From positions 2,418,001-2,482,000 of the forward strand of contig NZ_JAPEOX010000001.1 in assembly GCF_026340675.1 (NCBI RefSeq): a DNA stretch of 64,000 nt, read 5' to 3'. Each line of letters begins with the position of its first letter. Positions within the stretch are counted from its first letter, which is position 1. Positions 61,668-64,000 of the stretch are shown here, piece by piece. The notes beneath the pieces are model-generated. The model was not told where the DNA came from. It made no database searches and worked only from the letters and a program-made list of their open reading frames with translations. The stretch comes from Streptomyces sp. NBC_01264. GTDB lineage: Bacteria; Actinomycetota; Actinomycetes; Streptomycetales; Streptomycetaceae. A program made the translations under genes and the position numbers.

Positions 61668-63050
61668 ATGAAGCTGTCGCGACGCGGGTTGCTGGGTCTG
61701 GCCGGGGCGGCGGGGGCCGCGGGCACCCTGGGGGCGGTTGCCCCCAGGGCTGGGGCGGCGGGGGCGGGGGCGGTGACCCCGGGCGCCCCCGGCGCAGGAG
61801 CCCCGAGCGCGGGTTCCCCGGGCGCAGCGGCCCCGGCAGCAGGGGCCCGCGGGCCCGAGGCCCGGGGTGCGGCAGCCGGGGGCGGCGCCGGCGGCCGGGT
61901 GCGGACCGGGATCGAGGGGCTGGCCGCGGACGGGTACGCCGCGCTGGCCGGGCAGCGGGTCGGGGTGGTCACCAACCCGACGGGGATCACCGCGGACGCC
62001 CGCCACCTGGTCGACGTCCTGCACGCGGACCGACGCGTGGACCTGGTCGCGGTGTTCGGCCCCGAGCACGGCTTCCGGGGCACGGCCCAGGCGGGCGGCT
62101 CGGAGGGGGCCGGGCGGGATCCGGCGACCGGGCTGCCCGTGTACGACACGTACGGCAAGAGCGGGCAGGGCCTCGCGGACGTCTTCACGGCGGCCGGGGT
62201 CGACACCGTCGTCTTCGACATCCAGGACGTCGGCGCCCGCTTCTACACCTACATCTGGACCCTCTACGACTGCATGCGCGCGGCCGCCCTCGCCGGGAAG
62301 GCGGTGGTGGTGCTGGACCGCCCCAACCCGGTCGGCGCCCTGCGGGCGGCCGGGCCCGTCCTGCAGCGCCCGTACGCGAGCTTCGTGGGCCGGGAGCCGA
62401 TCGCGCTGGCGCACGGAATGACGGCGGGCGAGCTGGCGGGGCTCTTCGCGGGCGAGTTCCTCCGGGGAGCCGGCGTCGCCCCGCGGCTGGAGGTGGTGCG
62501 GATGGCCGGGTGGCGGCGGGAGTCCTTCTTCGAGGGGACCGGGCTGCCCTGGGTGCCGCCGAGCCCCAACATGCCGACGCCGGGCACGGCCCTCGCGTAC
62601 GCCGGGACCTGTCTGTTCGAGGGGACGAACCTGTCGGAGGGGCGCGGTACCACCACCCCCTTCGAGCTGGTCGGCGCGGAGGGCGTGGACCGGCGGTGGG
62701 CGGAGGCGGCGAACGCGCTGGAGCTGCCCGGGGTGTGGTTCCGGGAGGCCTATTTCACGCCTTCCTTCTCCAAGCACGCCGGGAAGACCTGCGGCGGGGT
62801 CCGGCTGCTCGTCCACGACCGGGAGGCCTTCGATCCGGTACGCGCCGGAATCGGGCTGCTGGTCACGGCGCGGCGGGTGTGGAGCGGCTTCGCGTGGCGT
62901 TCCGACCAGTGGATCGACCGGCTGACGGGCTCGGACCGGGTCCGGCTGATGGTCGACGCGGGGGCGGGCGTGGAGGAGATCGCGGCCGACTGGGCGGCCG
63001 GGCTGGCGGGGTTCGCGGCGGTACGGGAGGAGTACCTGCTGTATCCGTGA
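61668..63050 (+). CDS. namZ: Exo-beta-N-acetylmuramidase NamZ (DUF1343), Tat-exported
   Basis: Releases terminal MurNAc from peptidoglycan fragments. The 460-residue protein has a twin-arginine signal (MKLSRRGLLGLAGAAG), then an Ala/Gly/Pro-rich linker to about residue 78. The DUF1343 domain follows with VGVVTNPTGIT, FGPEHGFRG, VFDIQDVGARFYTY and SFSKHAGKTCGG. TACTTT (61656-61661) ends 6 nt before the ATG and there is no ribosome binding site. An in-frame ATG at 61629 would lie in the operator and give no better signal peptide. It acts outside the membrane in wall turnover or recycling. Confidence 0.9.
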   Translation: MKLSRRGLLGLAGAAGAAGTLGAVAPRAGAAGAGAVTPGAPGAGAPSAGSPGAAAPAAGARGPEARGAAAGGGAGGRVRTGIEGLAADGYAALAGQRVGVVTNPTGITADARHLVDVLHADRRVDLVAVFGPEHGFRGTAQAGGSEGAGRDPATGLPVYDTYGKSGQGLADVFTAAGVDTVVFDIQDVGARFYTYIWTLYDCMRAAALAGKAVVVLDRPNPVGALRAAGPVLQRPYASFVGREPIALAHGMTAGELAGLFAGEFLRGAGVAPRLEVVRMAGWRRESFFEGTGLPWVPPSPNMPTPGTALAYAGTCLFEGTNLSEGRGTTTPFELVGAEGVDRRWAEAANALELPGVWFREAYFTPSFSKHAGKTCGGVRLLVHDREAFDPVRAGIGLLVTARRVWSGFAWRSDQWIDRLTGSDRVRLMVDAGAGVEEIAADWAAGLAGFAAVREEYLLYP

Positions 63051-63131
63051 ACCGGTGGGTGCGCAGGGGCTGGCCCGGCGGCCCGTTCCGCAGGATGCTG
63101 CGGGCAGGGACACGGCGTGGAGGGGGACGTC

Positions 63132-64000
63132 ATGGTGCACATCGGCGGGGTGGTGCCCGCGGGGGCGAGTCAGACGGCGGCGGTGATCGGGGCCCGGCCG
63201 TACGTGGAGCTGACCTTCGACGCGCAGGGCGACGCGGGCCCGGGCGCCCGGGAGGCGGTCTTCGGGATCGAGGCCACGGACCTGCTGGTCTTCGCCCACG
63301 GATGGAACTCCGACCGGTCGACCGCGATCCGGCTCTTCGACCGGTTCTACGCCCCTTTCGCGGATCTGGTGGGGACCGGGGTGCGGCTGGGGTACGTGGG
63401 GGTCGTGTGGCCCTCGATCCGGTTCGCGGACGAGCCGATACCCGACTTCGACCCCGCCCTCGGTGCCGTGGGAGGGGCGGGGGAACCGGGCCACGGCACG
63501 GCCCTGGACCCGGTCACCCGGCGGGCCCTCGGGGCGTTCTGGCCGGGGCGGGCGGCGGAGCTGGACCGGATCGCCGAGCTGCTGGAGGAGCGGCCCGAGC
63601 ACGAGGGCGGCTTCACCGAGTTCGGCGCGCTCGTACGGGAGCTGGCCGGCGTGGACGGGGTGGGCACGGGCGACGACCTGGCGGCGGCCTTCGCCCCGCG
63701 CGAGGTGCCGGACTTCCTCGGCGGGGACGTCCTGCGGGTGTGCCGGGAGTTCACCGACGCCCTGGCCGAGGCGGGCGCCACGTTCCCCGGGGGCCCGCGG
63801 GACTTCCCCGGCTTCTCGGCCGGCGGCGGGCTGCGGACACTGTGGAACGGCGCCAAGGAGATGCTGCGCCAGGCCACGTACTACCAGATGAAGGCCCGGG
63901 CCGGGGTGGTCGGCGAGCACGGCCTCGGGCCGCTGCTCGCGGAGCTGGCCGGCCGCCGCCCGGCCCTGCGGGTCCACCTCATCGGCCACAGCTTCGGCGG
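63132..64000 (+). CDS. Alpha/beta-hydrolase-like protein, 3' end cut by window edge
   Basis: A frame open to the window end (289 codons seen). The start at 63132 has GGAGGGGGACG upstream. Seen motifs are VFAHGWNSDR, like an oxyanion-hole HG, and at the cut edge HLIGHSFGG, the nucleophile elbow Gly-x-Ser-x-Gly of lipases and esterases. The middle is an unusual helical insert of about 150 residues. The substrate is unknown; the catalytic Asp and His would lie beyond the window. Confidence 0.82.
   Translation, partial: MVHIGGVVPAGASQTAAVIGARPYVELTFDAQGDAGPGAREAVFGIEATDLLVFAHGWNSDRSTAIRLFDRFYAPFADLVGTGVRLGYVGVVWPSIRFADEPIPDFDPALGAVGGAGEPGHGTALDPVTRRALGAFWPGRAAELDRIAELLEERPEHEGGFTEFGALVRELAGVDGVGTGDDLAAAFAPREVPDFLGGDVLRVCREFTDALAEAGATFPGGPRDFPGFSAGGGLRTLWNGAKEMLRQATYYQMKARAGVVGEHGLGPLLAELAGRRPALRVHLIGHSFG

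Overview
The window is chromosomal DNA of a Streptomyces species. Support comes from very high GC with strong third-position GC bias, a complete Pup-proteasome locus, mycothiol ligase mshC, a short chaplin, a glycerol operon headed by a GylR-type IclR regulator, and a gene order that matches, as far as I can recall, the S. coelicolor core from about SCO1641 onwards (prc/pup/dop/arc, metH, gylR-glpF-glpK-glpD, SCO1662/parJ, mshC, the SCO1664 family, DUF3090, the MSMEG_4193-type phosphomutase, chpH). I see no prophage, integrase, insertion sequence, CRISPR array or antibiotic cluster.

Layout. 1-2.4 kb: a divergent MFS transporter/LacI regulator pair. 2.4-9.2 kb: the Pup-proteasome system on the minus strand (arc, dop, pup, an endonuclease VII-like gene, prcB, prcA), with a ferredoxin divergent from arc. 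9.2-14.3 kb: a membrane-anchored protein, tRNA m1A58 methyltransferase, an M50 site-2-type protease with CBS domains, a RecB/Cas4-like nuclease and an orphan NarL-type response regulator. 14.3-18.8 kb: two paralogous family-5 ABC solute-binding lipoproteins without permeases, and a HAD phosphatase. 19-22.5 kb: cobalamin-dependent metH. 22.7-28 kb: gylR and the glpF-glpK-glpD operon with matching candidate operators. 28-33.8 kb: PAC2-family ParJ, mshC and three conserved actinobacterial companions, and CorA. 33.8-40.6 kb: a ferritin-like protein, an F420 luciferase-like oxidoreductase, an aldo/keto reductase overlapping a large RecD2-like protein that has lost its ATPase motifs, an acidic protein and DUF5703. 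40.6-47 kb: chpH (with a possible remnant beside it), an M20 peptidase, tRNA-Leu(GAG), a YjdM/PhnA zinc-ribbon protein, an APC permease and small hypotheticals.

47-52 kb is the least ordinary stretch. A FAD dehydrogenase ends inside a 17-bp tandem repeat. A Nudix gene is followed by about 1.1 kb of nested GC-rich repeats. Two DUF202 membrane genes come next, then about 640 bp of a 38-bp tandem repeat able to fold into serial stem-loops, then a His-rich metal-binding protein made of two copies of one module.

53-61.6 kb holds a catabolic set: APH-fold kinase, ACAD10/11-type acyl-CoA dehydrogenase, acetate permease, TetR regulator, acyl-CoA synthetase and SDR. This gene inventory resembles the Pseudomonas lva (4-hydroxyacid/levulinate) pathway. 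A candidate TetR operator sharing a 12-bp core lies upstream of both halves. A divergent MerR/old-yellow-enzyme pair sits between them. The window ends with a Tat-exported NamZ (DUF1343) muramidase and a truncated alpha/beta-hydrolase-like gene.

Several genes (mshC, the phosphomutase, DUF5703, yjdM, the ASCH gene, the first DUF202, the His-rich gene, namZ) have a -10-like hexamer only 6-8 nt before the start codon and little or no ribosome binding site, which suggests leaderless mRNAs.
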